64,000 nt of DNA from Spectribacter hydrogenoxidans (lineage in GTDB: Bacteria > Pseudomonadota > Gammaproteobacteria > Nevskiales > Salinisphaeraceae): contig NZ_JAVRIB010000004.1 of assembly GCF_031846275.1 (NCBI RefSeq), positions 62,001 through 126,000 of the forward strand. Reading direction: 5' to 3'. The position numbers and the translations under genes are program-made. Position 1 is the stretch's first letter. Each line of letters starts with the position of its first letter. Under the pieces are notes generated by a model that searched no databases, had not been told where the DNA came from, and was given only the letters and a program-made list of their open reading frames with translations. This document shows, piece by piece, positions 9,237 to 16,697 of this stretch.

Positions 9237-10076
9237 TCATGGCCCGCGCTTTCTGGCAATGCGACTGACCCGCGAATAATGCAATCCGAAGTGCTCGCCG
9301 ATCTCGCGTAGCGTGTAGCGGCCACTCGCATGCGCTATGCGTATCGCCTCGTCGCGGGTCTCGGCCGCCGCCGCGATCTCCGTTAGCGATTTGGCCTCGG
9401 GCAGCCACTGGCGTCTGGGTATCTCCTTGTCTTGGCCGGCATCCTCGATGCGTTCTTTCATGTCCGCCACGAACGCGTCGGACCCGAGAAATACCTGGCT
9501 TTTCAGATCGGCCCACACCGAACCCGTTCCCGCTGCATCCCCCACGAACGCCGCGTAGCTGGCCCGCGCGGTTGACCGGTTGGCGCTGAATGCGTCCAGC
9601 AGCCAGTCAACCGTCAGCCACGGCGGTATGGAATCCAGCCCGGCCGTGGCCCGGTAACTGCTCCAGGGCCATTCCGCAAGTCGCGCCACCATGCCGGCTC
9701 GCACCGGATTGAGCACGATGTAGCGAGACAATTCGAGTAGGTAGGCGTCCCGCTCAACCAGAATCGCCTTGTAGCGCCCCTGGAACAGATGACCGACGCG
9801 CCCGTGCCGCCGATTCGTACTCTGCGTGAAAACCCCGTTGAGCTGCCGCATGCCGGCGGCGAGGTTCGCCCTCGGCGTTTCCACCATCAGGTGGTAGTGA
9901 TTGCCCATCAGGCAGTAGGCATGCAATCGCCAGCCGAGCCGTTCGACCACCTCGCCCAGAATGTCCAGAAACAGCATCCGGTCCTGGTCATCTTCGTAGA
10001 TGGCCTCTCGTCGGTCCCCACGGCTGGTAATGTGGTACAGCGCGCTGGCAAACTCCAAGCGCAGTGGTCGGGCCAT
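9237..10076 (-). mobile_element. REP-associated tyrosine transposase (RAYT)
   Basis: The 279-residue protein has an N-terminal IS200-like Y1 domain. The HUH metal motif is in YCLMGNHYHLMVETP (H60, H62), the nucleophile is Y119 in LLELSRYIVLNPVRAGM, and GHLFQGRYKAILVE lies between. Unlike plain IS200, it has a C-terminal extension ending in a helix-turn-helix (YTLREIGEHFGLHYSRVSRI), as in RAYTs that nick and spread REP palindromes. It begins 2 bp after the stop of the upstream membrane protein and has no obvious IS ends, typical of domesticated single-copy RAYTs. Likely substrates are the GTAG-headed palindromes at 5918-5939, 38108-38129 and 38143-38164. Confidence 0.92.
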
Positions 10077-10078
10077 GG

Positions 10079-11536
10079 CTATCTCGTGCCTTCGTCGTAC
10101 AACGGTTCACCCGCCCCGGATGGATACTGTCCCCAGAATGCTGGTGAATACCGGCAGGCGGCGTCTGCTTTTTCGTAACCGCAGCTACTCGGCAGCGAGA
10201 AGGCAATGCTGGCCACAAGGACGATCGCTACGACGGTGCTGCCGGCGCGGATGACCATGCCGCCACCGGAAGCGGGCACCGGCGAGGCCCGGCGACTCCC
10301 GGCAAGCAGTCCGAGTGTCACCGCCAGAACCAGTTGTGACAGCGGCATCACCGTCACCCCGGAGACCGTGGCGTGGGCAAGGCCGCCGAATGCTGCCGCG
10401 ATCAGTGCTACCGGCCAACATGCTTGAACCTCCGGCAACGCGCGTACCTCTCGCGCCAGCCGCAGCGGCGAGAACCAACGCCAGAACAGCAGCCCCACCA
10501 GGGCCAGCCCGATCAACCCGTAGTCCAGGGCGAACGACAACACCAGATTGTGTGGGTGCCCCGGACCCGTCGGCACCAGATACGCAAACTGCCCTGGCCC
10601 GTAACCCAGCCACGGCTGTGCGTTGATCAGTGAAAGCGCATGCGGCCACAGCCAACTGCGGCCGCTAAGGCCTGGTGCAGTACTTTCCAGCACGCCGCGC
10701 AGCAGGGGGGTGATCGCATCCAGTAGATAAATGATTGCCAGCGCCGCGACGAAAGCGATCCCCGTTGTCTTGACCAGCCACCCCGTCCGCCGCCAGCCGG
10801 CGATCGCCACCGTTATCGCGAGCCCGATCCAAATGGCGTAGAACGCGCCGCTGCTGCCGTTCAGCCATACTAGCATCCACCATGCCACCAGGGCGGCCCA
10901 GGCGGCCTGTCTCCAGGCGCGATGCACCTGCCCATCGGCCGGCCAGGCGGCACTGGCAATCACCGGTAGCAAAAGCGGCGTCAGCTGGGCGAAGTGACGC
11001 ACGTTGGCAAAGCCGAAAAACACTTCCCGCAGCAACACCTGGTCCGCATGCATGCCGGCCACGATCGCCGCCCCGGTTCGCACGGCATAGACCACTGCAG
11101 CGACTACCGCCACCGCTTGCCAGCTGCGGGTGGCCAGCGAAGGGTTTGTTCGCGCCGATGCGAATGTCCGCCAACCCACCAACAGCAGGGCCAGATGCGT
11201 CATCAGCACTGCCAGGCCCTCGACGGGCCGCGGCGATTGCACCAGCGCCGCGAGTCCCCATGCCGTGAGAAAGGTGACCACAATCAATATCCAGCGCGCG
11301 GGCCGAGGATATCCACCCATCAGCAACAGCGCCATGACCAGCGAGATCGCTACCCGATGGGCGTCGTACGCCTTGTCCGTGAACGGTATCGGGATATGGA
11401 ATGCGAGAAACGCCACCAGCAGACCACCGCAAAGCAGGATGGGATGACACGCCCCGAGCCGCCGCCAGACTAGGCGCGCGGACCAGGCGAGACCGGATGG
11501 AGGACGCGCCTCATCCTGTGAGTGGGTGACGGGCAT
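10079..11536 (-). CDS. O-antigen-ligase-fold pilin oligosaccharyltransferase (TfpO/PilO-like)
   Basis: A 485-residue polytopic protein with about 11-12 hydrophobic segments and a Wzy_C/O-antigen ligase core. The large periplasmic loop contains LSGRSWLWPHALSLINAQPW and GYGPGQFAYLVPTGPGHPHN, typical of WaaL/PglL/TfpO enzymes that move lipid-linked glycans. It lies directly downstream of the major pilin on the same strand, as tfpO does after pilA in group I Pseudomonas aeruginosa strains (from memory). That pilin ends in serine, the residue TfpO modifies. I chose the ATG at 11536; a TTG at 11584 in frame would add 16 residues. It could instead be a general O-antigen ligase. Confidence 0.8.
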   Translation of the reverse strand: MPVTHSQDEARPPSGLAWSARLVWRRLGACHPILLCGGLLVAFLAFHIPIPFTDKAYDAHRVAISLVMALLLMGGYPRPARWILIVVTFLTAWGLAALVQSPRPVEGLAVLMTHLALLLVGWRTFASARTNPSLATRSWQAVAVVAAVVYAVRTGAAIVAGMHADQVLLREVFFGFANVRHFAQLTPLLLPVIASAAWPADGQVHRAWRQAAWAALVAWWMLVWLNGSSGAFYAIWIGLAITVAIAGWRRTGWLVKTTGIAFVAALAIIYLLDAITPLLRGVLESTAPGLSGRSWLWPHALSLINAQPWLGYGPGQFAYLVPTGPGHPHNLVLSFALDYGLIGLALVGLLFWRWFSPLRLAREVRALPEVQACWPVALIAAAFGGLAHATVSGVTVMPLSQLVLAVTLGLLAGSRRASPVPASGGGMVIRAGSTVVAIVLVASIAFSLPSSCGYEKADAACRYSPAFWGQYPSGAGEPLYDEGTR

Positions 11537-11597
11537 GGATTCAGTGTCGGGGTGGCGTGACGGGCCGGTGCGAGAGTTGTTCAACTTTTAAAGTGTT

Positions 11598-11795
11598 GCA
11601 CGTTCCCAAGTTTGGGGCAAAAGACAAGACCTGACCCCTCTCCCCTCTCAAGTTTGGGGCAAAAGACAAGACCTGACCCCTCTCCCCTTGACCCCTCTCC
11701 CCTCTCTCCCCTAAAGACAAGACCTGACCCCTCTCCCCTTGACCCCTCTCCCCTGTGACCCCGTCTCCCCTGATCCCGTCTCCGTCTCTAATTCC
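11598..11795. repeat. Tandem 42-bp repeats with C-rich satellite
   Basis: The gap of about 340 bp between the oligosaccharyltransferase and the pilin terminator holds two almost identical 42-bp units beginning AAGTTTGGGGCAAAAGACAA (11608 and 11650). A third, partial copy (AAAGACAAGACCTGACCCC from 11713) follows, and short CCCCTCTCCCCTTGACCCCT runs fill the spaces. No coding capacity or CRISPR-like spacing was seen. From memory, the phrase AAGACAAGACCTGACCCC is found near IS200/RAYT-like genes in other proteobacteria; a RAYT lies 1.5 kb away. Confidence 0.8.
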
Positions 11796-11825
11796 GCAAT
11801 TCCGCTTGTTCTATGGTTTTTTATC

Positions 11826-11850
11826 AAAAAAAGGGACCCGATTGGGCCCC
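11826..11850 (-). terminator. Rho-independent terminator of the pilin gene
   Basis: On the minus strand a 7-bp stem (GGGGCCC / GGGTCCC, one G-T pair) with an AATC loop is followed by seven T. It begins 25 bp after the pilin stop. It would insulate the abundant pilin transcript from the oligosaccharyltransferase gene. Confidence 0.88.
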
Positions 11851-11875
11851 TAATTTCTGATTCTTGATTAATAAA

Positions 11876-12298
11876 TTAGCTACCTCGGCAATTAGCTGGT
11901 AGATACGTGTCAGAAATAGTAGAGTTTGTGCAACTCCATTCAATAGTATCGCCTGAGACGTCAGGTGTTAGCACGTAATCTCCATTCGCATCGGGAATAT
12001 TCTGCGACGTGACACTGATAATGCCATTCGATACACCGATGGAGCTTACATACTGGCTAGTAGCGCTGCGGCATCCGGATTCTTCGAGATTTGTCGGGAG
12101 ATTTCCATTAGTTTGCCAGTATTCAGCCACTGAAGTTTTGCAGGCGCTGCCGGCCGTCACTAATTCCGTGACTTTCGATCGCTTCACATAATCTTGGTAG
12201 GCCGGAATGGCGATAGCAGCCAGAATGCCGATGATGGCAACCACGATCATCAGTTCGATGAGCGTGAAGCCCTGTTGCTTGTGCATGGTCTTGACCAT
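11876..12298 (-). CDS. pilA: Type IVa major pilin PilA
   Basis: The 140-residue prepilin has a 10-residue leader MVKTMHKQQG, cleaved before FTLIELMIVVAIIGILAAIA. Glu5 of the mature protein is present and the rest of the N-terminal helix is canonical. The C-terminal disulfide loop is probably C123-C137, and the protein ends NCRGS, so Ser140 is terminal. Cys53 and Cys76 could form a second bridge. AAGGAG lies 6 bp before the ATG at 12298; an in-frame ATG at 12433 lies upstream of the promoter and is discounted. The gene has its own sigma-54 promoter and terminator. pilS-pilR lie just upstream and the probable glycosyl-transferring enzyme downstream. Confidence 0.95.
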   Translation of the reverse strand: MVKTMHKQQGFTLIELMIVVAIIGILAAIAIPAYQDYVKRSKVTELVTAGSACKTSVAEYWQTNGNLPTNLEESGCRSATSQYVSSIGVSNGIISVTSQNIPDANGDYVLTPDVSGDTIEWSCTNSTISDTYLPANCRGS

Positions 12299-12369
12299 TG
12301 AAAACTCCTTCGATGGTTGAAGCGTAGCGAGACGTTCCAGGTTTGTTGACGTCTTCGGGGTTATCGTCA

Positions 12370-12384
12370 GCAAGGGCCGTGCCT
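12370..12384 (-). promoter_or_regulatory. Sigma-54 promoter of pilA
   Basis: On the minus strand the sequence reads AGGCACGGCCCTTGC: the -24 element (GGCAC) and -12 element (TTGC) have the correct 5-bp spacing. The start point would be near 12358, giving a leader of about 60 nt. PilR, encoded next door, is the expected activator. Confidence 0.85.
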
Positions 12385-12444
12385 GAATACGGTGCCCGGC
12401 GGAATTCCGCCAATTCTGGGTTTTTCTTTTCACGTCAGATAGTT

Positions 12445-12484
12445 CCTACGTCGTAGGCGGGCGGCAAACGTCATAATGTGACGT
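12445..12484. promoter_or_regulatory. Two dyads upstream of the pilA promoter (candidate PilR sites)
   Basis: Two perfect palindromes lie 60-115 bp upstream of the sigma-54 promoter: CCTACG-T-CGTAGG (12445-12457) and ACGTCA-TAATG-TGACGT (12468-12484). This is the usual distance for an upstream activator site. They also sit about 50-90 bp after the pilR stop, and neither is followed by a T-run, so they are poor terminators. PilR binding is inferred from position only. Confidence 0.45.
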
Positions 12485-12532
12485 GCTGCGTCAGTTTGTG
12501 TCGCCCGTTTTCGGCCTGGTGGCGCCGGGTGA

Positions 12533-13933
12533 TCAGTCGATCCCCAGCTTCTTCAGCCGATAGCGTAGTGCCCGGAAGCTGATGCCGAGTTTCTCGGCGG
12601 CGCGGGTCTTGTTGTAGCGGGTGGCTTCCAGGGCCTTGAGGATGCTCTGGCGTTCCACGTCTTCCAACTGGCTTCCCAGGGCGGTGCCGGCCGCTGGTGA
12701 CTCGTCGCCGTCGGGGGCGTTGGCGGGTTCGGGTTCGACGCCGGCCGAGCGGTGCAGGGGGGAATGCAGGCGCAGGTACTCGGGGCCGATCTCGGCGTCC
12801 TCGCATAGCGTCACGGCGCGTTCCAGGATGTTTTCCAGTTCGCGCACGTTGCCGGGGAAGCGGTAATTCTGCAGCGCCTCGCGGGCGGTCGGGGACAGCA
12901 TCGGCGCCGGGTCGAGGCCCAGATGCCGGGCCAGCCCGGCAAGAATGCAATCAGCCAGTTCGGGGATGTCGGCCTCGCGCTCGCGCAGCGGCGGCACGTG
13001 GACTTCGATCACGTTCAGCCGGAAGTAGAGATCCTCGCGGAACTCGCCCCTGGTGACCAGATCGGCGAGGTCGCGGTGGGTGGCGGAGATGACGCGCACG
13101 TCCACCGGGACTTCGCTTTCGGCCCCGACCGGCCGCACGGCGCGTTCCTGGATGGCCCGCAGCAGCTTGACCTGCATGTGTCGCGGCAGGTCGGCGATCT
13201 CGTCCAGGAACAGGGTGCCGCCCTCGGCGGCCACGAACAGGCCGTCCTTGTCACGGGCGGCGCCGGTGAAGGCCCCCTTCACGTGCCCGAAGAACTCCGA
13301 TTCCATCAGTTCGGTGGGAATGGCTCCGCAGTTCACCGGCACGAACGGCATCGCCGCCCGCGGGCCCTGGGTATGGATGGTGCGGGCTACCAGTTCCTTG
13401 CCGGTGCCGGATTCCCCGGTGATGTACACCGGCGCCTGGCTGCGGGCGAGCTTGGCGATGGTCTGGCGCAGGCGCTGCATGGCGGGGGTGTCGCCCAGCA
13501 GACGGGGCGATTCGCCGCCGCGGTGATTGTTCCGGGAGGCGGTGGGTGGTTCACCCACTTTCAACGCCTGGTCGATCAGCCGCCGCAGCAGATGCACGTC
13601 CACCGGTTTGGATACGAAATCGAAGGCGCCGGCCTTGAGGCTTTCCACCGCCGCCTCGGTATTGCCGTAGGCGGTGATCACGGCCACTGGCAGCGCCGGA
13701 TGCCGGGCCTCGATGTGGCGGATCAGGTCGAGCCCGTTGCCGTCGGGCAGGCGCATGTCGGTCAGGCACAGGTCGAACGGCTGATCGGCCAGGGCGGTGC
13801 GGGCCTGGCCGAGGTCGGCGGCGGCGACGGTGTCCAGCCCCATGCGCCCGAGGGTGATCTCGATCAGTTCGCGGATGTCGGCCTCGTCATCGACCACCAG
13901 TACGCGCCGGCGGGGTTCGTTGCCGGTTGTCAT
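12533..13933 (-). CDS. pilR: Sigma-54-dependent response regulator PilR
   Basis: NtrC-family activator of 466 residues. The receiver domain (about 10-125) has the phosphoacceptor Asp in LCLTDMRLPDGNG. The AAA+ domain has Walker A GESGTGKELVAR, the sigma-54-contact loop GAFTGA and Walker B TLFLDEIADLP. A Fis-type helix-turn-helix (RAAEKLGISFRALRYRLKKL) ends the protein. The ATG at 13933 overlaps the pilS stop by 4 bp (ATGA). The target is almost certainly the adjacent pilA, which has a sigma-54 promoter. Confidence 0.95.
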   Translation of the reverse strand: MTTGNEPRRRVLVVDDEADIRELIEITLGRMGLDTVAAADLGQARTALADQPFDLCLTDMRLPDGNGLDLIRHIEARHPALPVAVITAYGNTEAAVESLKAGAFDFVSKPVDVHLLRRLIDQALKVGEPPTASRNNHRGGESPRLLGDTPAMQRLRQTIAKLARSQAPVYITGESGTGKELVARTIHTQGPRAAMPFVPVNCGAIPTELMESEFFGHVKGAFTGAARDKDGLFVAAEGGTLFLDEIADLPRHMQVKLLRAIQERAVRPVGAESEVPVDVRVISATHRDLADLVTRGEFREDLYFRLNVIEVHVPPLREREADIPELADCILAGLARHLGLDPAPMLSPTAREALQNYRFPGNVRELENILERAVTLCEDAEIGPEYLRLHSPLHRSAGVEPEPANAPDGDESPAAGTALGSQLEDVERQSILKALEATRYNKTRAAEKLGISFRALRYRLKKLGID

Positions 13934-15567
13934 CCGGTGGCCTCGGTCTGGTAGGTGGACGAGAGTCTCGGCTCCAGCGACCCGGGCCGGGCGAACAGGA
14001 TGCGGAAGCGCGCGCCCGGGCGGACCTGGGCCACGCTGATGCGGGCGAAATTGCTTTCGCACAGCTCCCGGGTTACGTACAGCCCCAGGCCGGTGCCGTC
14101 GTTGTCGGTGGTGAAGAAGGGTTCCATCAGGTGTTCCGCCACGTGGTCGGGCATGCCGGGGCCGTTATCGGCGATGTCCAGCCAGATTTCGCCGGCCGGG
14201 GTGCGCCCGGCGCCGATGCGGATGATCAGCGGGGCATCGTCGCGCCGGGCGTGCCGCTCGGCATTGTCCAGCAGATTGTAGAGAATCTGGCGCAGCTGGT
14301 TGGCATCCACCTGGATGGTCAGGCCGGCCGGCAGCGTGTCGAGGCGGATATCGGCCGGGGTGTCGTGGCTTTGCTGGTACTCGCCGACGGCGCGGGGCAG
14401 CCATTCGTCGAGGTCCAGCCGGGACGGCAGGGCCTGGCCGCGGCGCGACAGACCCAGCACGCTCTGCACGATGGCGTCGATGCGCTGGGTGTGCCGGTGC
14501 ACGATGTCCAGCAGCTTGTGGTCGGGCGGTTCCAGCTGGTCGGATTCGGCCAGCAGCTGGCCGGCGTGGTTGATGGCGGACAGCGGATTGCGGATTTCGT
14601 GAGCGATGCTGGCGGTCAGCCGGCCCAGGGCGGCCAGCTTGATCTGCTGGGCGGCCTCGCTGACCCGCCGGGCGTCCTCCAGGAAAATCAGTATCGGCGA
14701 CTGCTCGCCGGTGCCCAGCCGGCTGAAGTGGGGAATCACGCTGTGTTCCCCGGCACCGACGGGGTCGGACGTGCGGCCGGGCGAGAGCAGCCAGGCCTGC
14801 AGCGACCAGGACAGCGCGGGCATGGCGCTGGCCAGGCGCTGGCCGATGGCGCCGTTGTCGATGCCCAGCATGTCGCGGCCGGCGCGGTTGATCAGCCGCA
14901 CGCAGCGCCGTTCGTCGATCACCAGCAGGCCGATGGTCATCTGCTGGATGATGCGCTCGTTCAGGGCCGACAGATCGTCCAGTTCCGACTTGCGGGCCGC
15001 TGCCAGCGCCGCGTTGGCGCGGGCCTGACGGGCGAGGGTGCTGGCGGTCAGCGCGGTGAGGAAGAACAGCGCCCCGAGGATGCCGGTCTGTACCCAGGCC
15101 GCCGAGTCGTCGGCATAGCGCAGATACCGCCAGCCTTCCTCGCCCAGCAGCGCCAGGCTGGCCACCGCCGCGAACAGCATCGCCATGCGCGGTCGTACCA
15201 GCATGCTGGCGCCCGCGAGGGGGGCGATCAGCAGCACCGCCAGGCCGTCGCGCACGCCGCCACTGGCCAGCACCAGGGCCACCACGAACGCGATGTCCGT
15301 GCCGATCAGCAGATAGACCTGGGTATTCAGCGATGGCCAGCGCCGGTAGGCGGCCACTGCCGACGGAATGCACAGCAGCAGGTAGGCGACGCTGGCGAAG
15401 GCGAACAGCTCCGGCCACATCACCGAGAACAGGGTGACTGTGCCGTCGTTCAGGTACAGCACCGCCGCGCCCACCGCCACGACCCAGCGGTAGAGGTTGA
15501 GCGCGCGCATGGCGCGCCAGTCCTGCTCGACGAAGGGCGGGGTGATGGTGCTTGGGTTGGTGCTCAC
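13930..15567 (-). CDS. pilS: Sensor histidine kinase PilS
   Basis: Membrane sensor kinase of about 545 residues, partner of PilR. Six hydrophobic segments occupy the N-terminal third, then a PAS-like region (ERIIQQMTIGLLVIDE). The H-box is LTASIAHEIRNPLSAINHAG and the ATPase has LYNLLDNAERHAR, DNGPGMP and GTGLGLYVTRE. I chose the GTG at 15567 because the frame upstream of it runs into the preceding gene, which ends at 15614; its ribosome site is weak and the true start could be an ATG at 15513. The stop overlaps pilR by 4 bp. Confidence 0.92.
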   Translation of the reverse strand: MSTNPSTITPPFVEQDWRAMRALNLYRWVVAVGAAVLYLNDGTVTLFSVMWPELFAFASVAYLLLCIPSAVAAYRRWPSLNTQVYLLIGTDIAFVVALVLASGGVRDGLAVLLIAPLAGASMLVRPRMAMLFAAVASLALLGEEGWRYLRYADDSAAWVQTGILGALFFLTALTASTLARQARANAALAAARKSELDDLSALNERIIQQMTIGLLVIDERRCVRLINRAGRDMLGIDNGAIGQRLASAMPALSWSLQAWLLSPGRTSDPVGAGEHSVIPHFSRLGTGEQSPILIFLEDARRVSEAAQQIKLAALGRLTASIAHEIRNPLSAINHAGQLLAESDQLEPPDHKLLDIVHRHTQRIDAIVQSVLGLSRRGQALPSRLDLDEWLPRAVGEYQQSHDTPADIRLDTLPAGLTIQVDANQLRQILYNLLDNAERHARRDDAPLIIRIGAGRTPAGEIWLDIADNGPGMPDHVAEHLMEPFFTTDNDGTGLGLYVTRELCESNFARISVAQVRPGARFRILFARPGSLEPRLSSTYQTEATG

Positions 15568-15613
15568 GCGGAACGGGTCGTTCGCGTTGCCGGGCCGGCG
15601 GATGGGCGCGGGT

Positions 15614-15841
15614 TCAGCGGTCGTCGGGTAGGTGGTCGCGGCAGCAGTAGCTGGCGCCGCCACGGGTCAGGGCCTGATCCGCCGGCACATGCACGCCACA
15701 GCGCTCGCAGGCCACCATCGGGCGGTACTCGCCGCGGCTGCGGCTGTTGTCGGGCGGTGTCTGCGTCGGCGCGGTCAGCTTGCGGAACAGATACCAGCCC
15801 ACCAGCACGAGCGCGACGAGAATGACCAGTCGGAACAGCAA
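15614..15841 (-). CDS. Small membrane-anchored protein with zinc-ribbon-like cysteines (PP0621 family)
   Basis: The 75-residue protein has an N-terminal transmembrane helix (LFRLVILVALVLVGWYLFRK). A short linker and a CxxC...C(C) cluster (VACERCGVHV ... ASYCCRDH) follow, resembling a small zinc ribbon. Proteins of this kind (PP0621-like) are typically found directly upstream of pilS in gammaproteobacteria (from memory). The start is a TTG at 15841 with GGGAG 10 bp upstream. Function unknown; co-transcription with pilSR is likely. Confidence 0.75.
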   Translation of the reverse strand: MLFRLVILVALVLVGWYLFRKLTAPTQTPPDNSRSRGEYRPMVACERCGVHVPADQALTRGGASYCCRDHLPDDR

Positions 15842-15995
15842 TGTGTTTGTCTCCCGGGGCAGTCGAACCGGTTTTCGCGGAAGTTTAACGCACCGGCACT
15901 ACCTCGGGCTTTTGTCGGCAACGTCCCGCACCGGATTGGCGGCGAGCAGCACCGCCGCGCACGTGGCAGCGCCTCGAGGGGCTGTCATGCGATTA

Positions 15996-16211
15996 TCAAA
16001 TGGCGACTGGATGCAGTTCGTAAATGCGTCCGTGTTTCGCCGCTGATTCCAGGTTTCCGCGGCGAAGCGAGTCCCTGACATCGTCAAGCTTATAGGCGTC
16101 TTCAAGGCTGAGGTAGGGAGACCAACCTGTCTCGTCTTCGATCAGTTCTACATAAACTTCGGCGACATACTGTCCTTCATGGATATATTTCAATTGCTTG
16201 CGTTGCGTCAT
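15996..16211 (-). CDS. Conserved hypothetical protein, 71 residues
   Basis: A small protein with the recognisable pattern QRKQLKYIHEGQYVAEVYVE ... GWSPYLSLEDAYKLDDVRDS. It is soluble with mixed charge and no known domain. Similar 70-residue proteins occur widely in proteobacteria, often close to toxin-antitoxin genes (from memory). Here it follows hicB by 28 bp on the same strand, so it may be a third member of that operon. No function is assigned. Confidence 0.75.
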   Translation of the reverse strand: MTQRKQLKYIHEGQYVAEVYVELIEDETGWSPYLSLEDAYKLDDVRDSLRRGNLESAAKHGRIYELHPVAI

Positions 16212-16239
16212 TGCTATCGCCTGCGCATGAACGCCTCAG

Positions 16240-16455
16240 TCATGCCGCCGTAACTTCGATGAACTCGCTGCTCGAATGCGGAACCGGAACCGGCTCGCCT
16301 TCTTGCCTGACGCTCTCGAGATGGAATTCGATGGCTTCGTGGATCAGTGCCAATACTTCTTCGCGACTTTCCCCCGCGGCAACGCAGCCGGGTAGGTCCG
16401 GGACGTACGCTCCCCAGCTGGTGGGGCCTTCTTCAATGACAACCATATACTTCAT
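16240..16455 (-). CDS. hicB: HicB antitoxin
   Basis: The 71-residue HicB-type antitoxin has a partial RNase H-like fold: MKYMVVIEEGPTSWGAYVPD then LPGCVAAGESREEVLALIHE and AIEFHLESVRQEG. It lacks the extra C-terminal DNA-binding domain of longer HicB proteins. I chose the ATG at 16455; a GTG at 16464, directly after the hicA stop, is also possible. It binds and blocks HicA. Confidence 0.9.
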   Translation of the reverse strand: MKYMVVIEEGPTSWGAYVPDLPGCVAAGESREEVLALIHEAIEFHLESVRQEGEPVPVPHSSSEFIEVTAA

Positions 16456-16464
16456 TTCCGCCAC

Positions 16465-16653
16465 CTAACGCTTGAGACCTGCCTGCTTCAGGACATTGTT
16501 CGCGGTGCCGGGCGGAACATCAACACTCGGTTTACCGGCGATGGTGACGGTCCCGCCCTTCACCGGATATCTGAACTGGCGATGACTGCCCTTCATGCGT
16601 ACCCGCTCCCAGCCATCTTCCTCGATACGTTTTATCAGTTCTTTGACCTTCAC
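16465..16653 (-). CDS. hicA: HicA mRNA interferase toxin
   Basis: The 62-residue dsRBD-like HicA toxin has the catalytic His in MKGSHRQFRYP. KVKELIKRIEEDGWERVR leads, and VTIAGKPSVDVPPGTANNVL follows. The start is GTG at 16653. hicA precedes hicB and they touch, the standard order. The product cleaves mRNA when free of HicB. Confidence 0.92.
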   Translation of the reverse strand: MKVKELIKRIEEDGWERVRMKGSHRQFRYPVKGGTVTIAGKPSVDVPPGTANNVLKQAGLKR

Positions 16654-16697
16654 GAGTGGCGGGTGTTGCGAATGGCCACGGTGCCGTATGGGAGGCG

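Noticed and set aside
11598..11795. CRISPR array suggested by the 42-bp repeats
   Set aside because: The copies are adjacent with no unique spacers of regular length and no cas genes are present.
13927..15825. A plus-strand open frame of about 632 codons opposite pilS
   Set aside because: Antisense shadow of a clear sensor kinase with low-complexity composition and no ribosome site.
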